Origin: an uncultured Ruminococcus sp.
Lineage (GTDB): Bacteria > Bacillota > Clostridia > Oscillospirales > Ruminococcaceae
Assembly (NCBI GenBank): GCA_900540005.1
Contig: UQEM01000131.1
Span: 1-6,757, forward strand
DNA length: 6,757 nt
Direction of reading: 5' to 3'
Made by a program: the position numbers and the translations under genes. Positions 6,712 to 6,757 of the stretch are shown piece by piece. Every line of letters begins with the position of its first letter. The first letter of the stretch is position 1. The notes under the pieces are model-generated. The model was not told the origin of the DNA. It saw nothing but the letters and a program-made list of their open reading frames with translations, and made no database searches.

Positions 6712-6757
6712 GGATTCTAAAGGGTTGATAACCCTTTAGCGGATTCCAAAGGCAGAG
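6712..6757 (+). repeat. Hairpin-rich intergenic repeat, cut by the right edge
   Basis: Fourteen bases after the MATE stop, CTAAAGGGTT (6717-6726) and AACCCTTTAG (6730-6739) form a perfect 10-bp stem with a 3-nt loop. GGATTCTAAAGG (6712-6723) is repeated as GGATTCCAAAGG (6741-6752) with one mismatch, so each copy seems to open a new hairpin. The second, starting CCAAAGGC, would be completed beyond the edge. No U-tract follows the first hairpin. It may still end the MATE transcript, but it looks more like the start of a tandem hairpin repeat. I recall similar repeats from Ruminococcus-type genomes; this is unverified. Confidence 0.6.

Overview
The window carries a complete class I heat-shock (chaperone) operon of a Gram-positive bacterium on the minus strand, in the order hrcA-grpE-dnaK-dnaJ. 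A divergent MATE-family efflux gene lies on the plus strand. The first ~70 codons of an unidentified small gene, downstream of dnaJ, are cut by the left edge. The DnaK nucleotide-binding domain lacks the insert found in Gram-negative DnaK. The operon is led by HrcA with a perfect CIRCE operator, Shine-Dalgarno (SD) sequences are strong, and promoters are sigma-A type. Together these indicate Bacillota, most likely Clostridia. The moderate GC content, protein wording and right-edge hairpin repeat suggest a Ruminococcus/Oscillospiraceae relative; the genus is inference.

Layout by position: 1-208 (-) partial small alpha-helical protein; 209-286 intergenic with a bulged 14-bp hairpin that contains that gene's SD, plus a possible local promoter; 287-1432 (-) dnaJ; 1433-1508 a perfect 13-bp stem-loop; 1509-3377 (-) dnaK; 3378-3431 a short hairpin; 3432-4025 (-) grpE; 4042-5088 (-) hrcA; 5099-5170 the hrcA SD, CIRCE and sigma-A promoter; 5171-5290 AT-rich spacer; 5291-5319 (+) a consensus sigma-A promoter; 5370-6698 (+) MATE transporter; 6712-6757 the start of a hairpin-rich repeat that runs off the window. 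No stretch longer than 300 bases lacks a gene.

HrcA represses its own operon by binding CIRCE at the start of the transcript. DnaK, DnaJ and GrpE form the Hsp70 cycle: DnaJ delivers substrate and stimulates ATP hydrolysis, and GrpE releases ADP. The MATE gene has its own promoter, 154 bp from CIRCE, so it is probably not part of the heat-shock response.

The coding content is ordinary. The most interesting region is the junction between dnaJ and the left-edge gene. There, read-through mRNA would fold the next gene's SD into a terminator-like hairpin. A candidate promoter in the same gap would start transcription inside the 5' arm of that hairpin and so leave the SD free.
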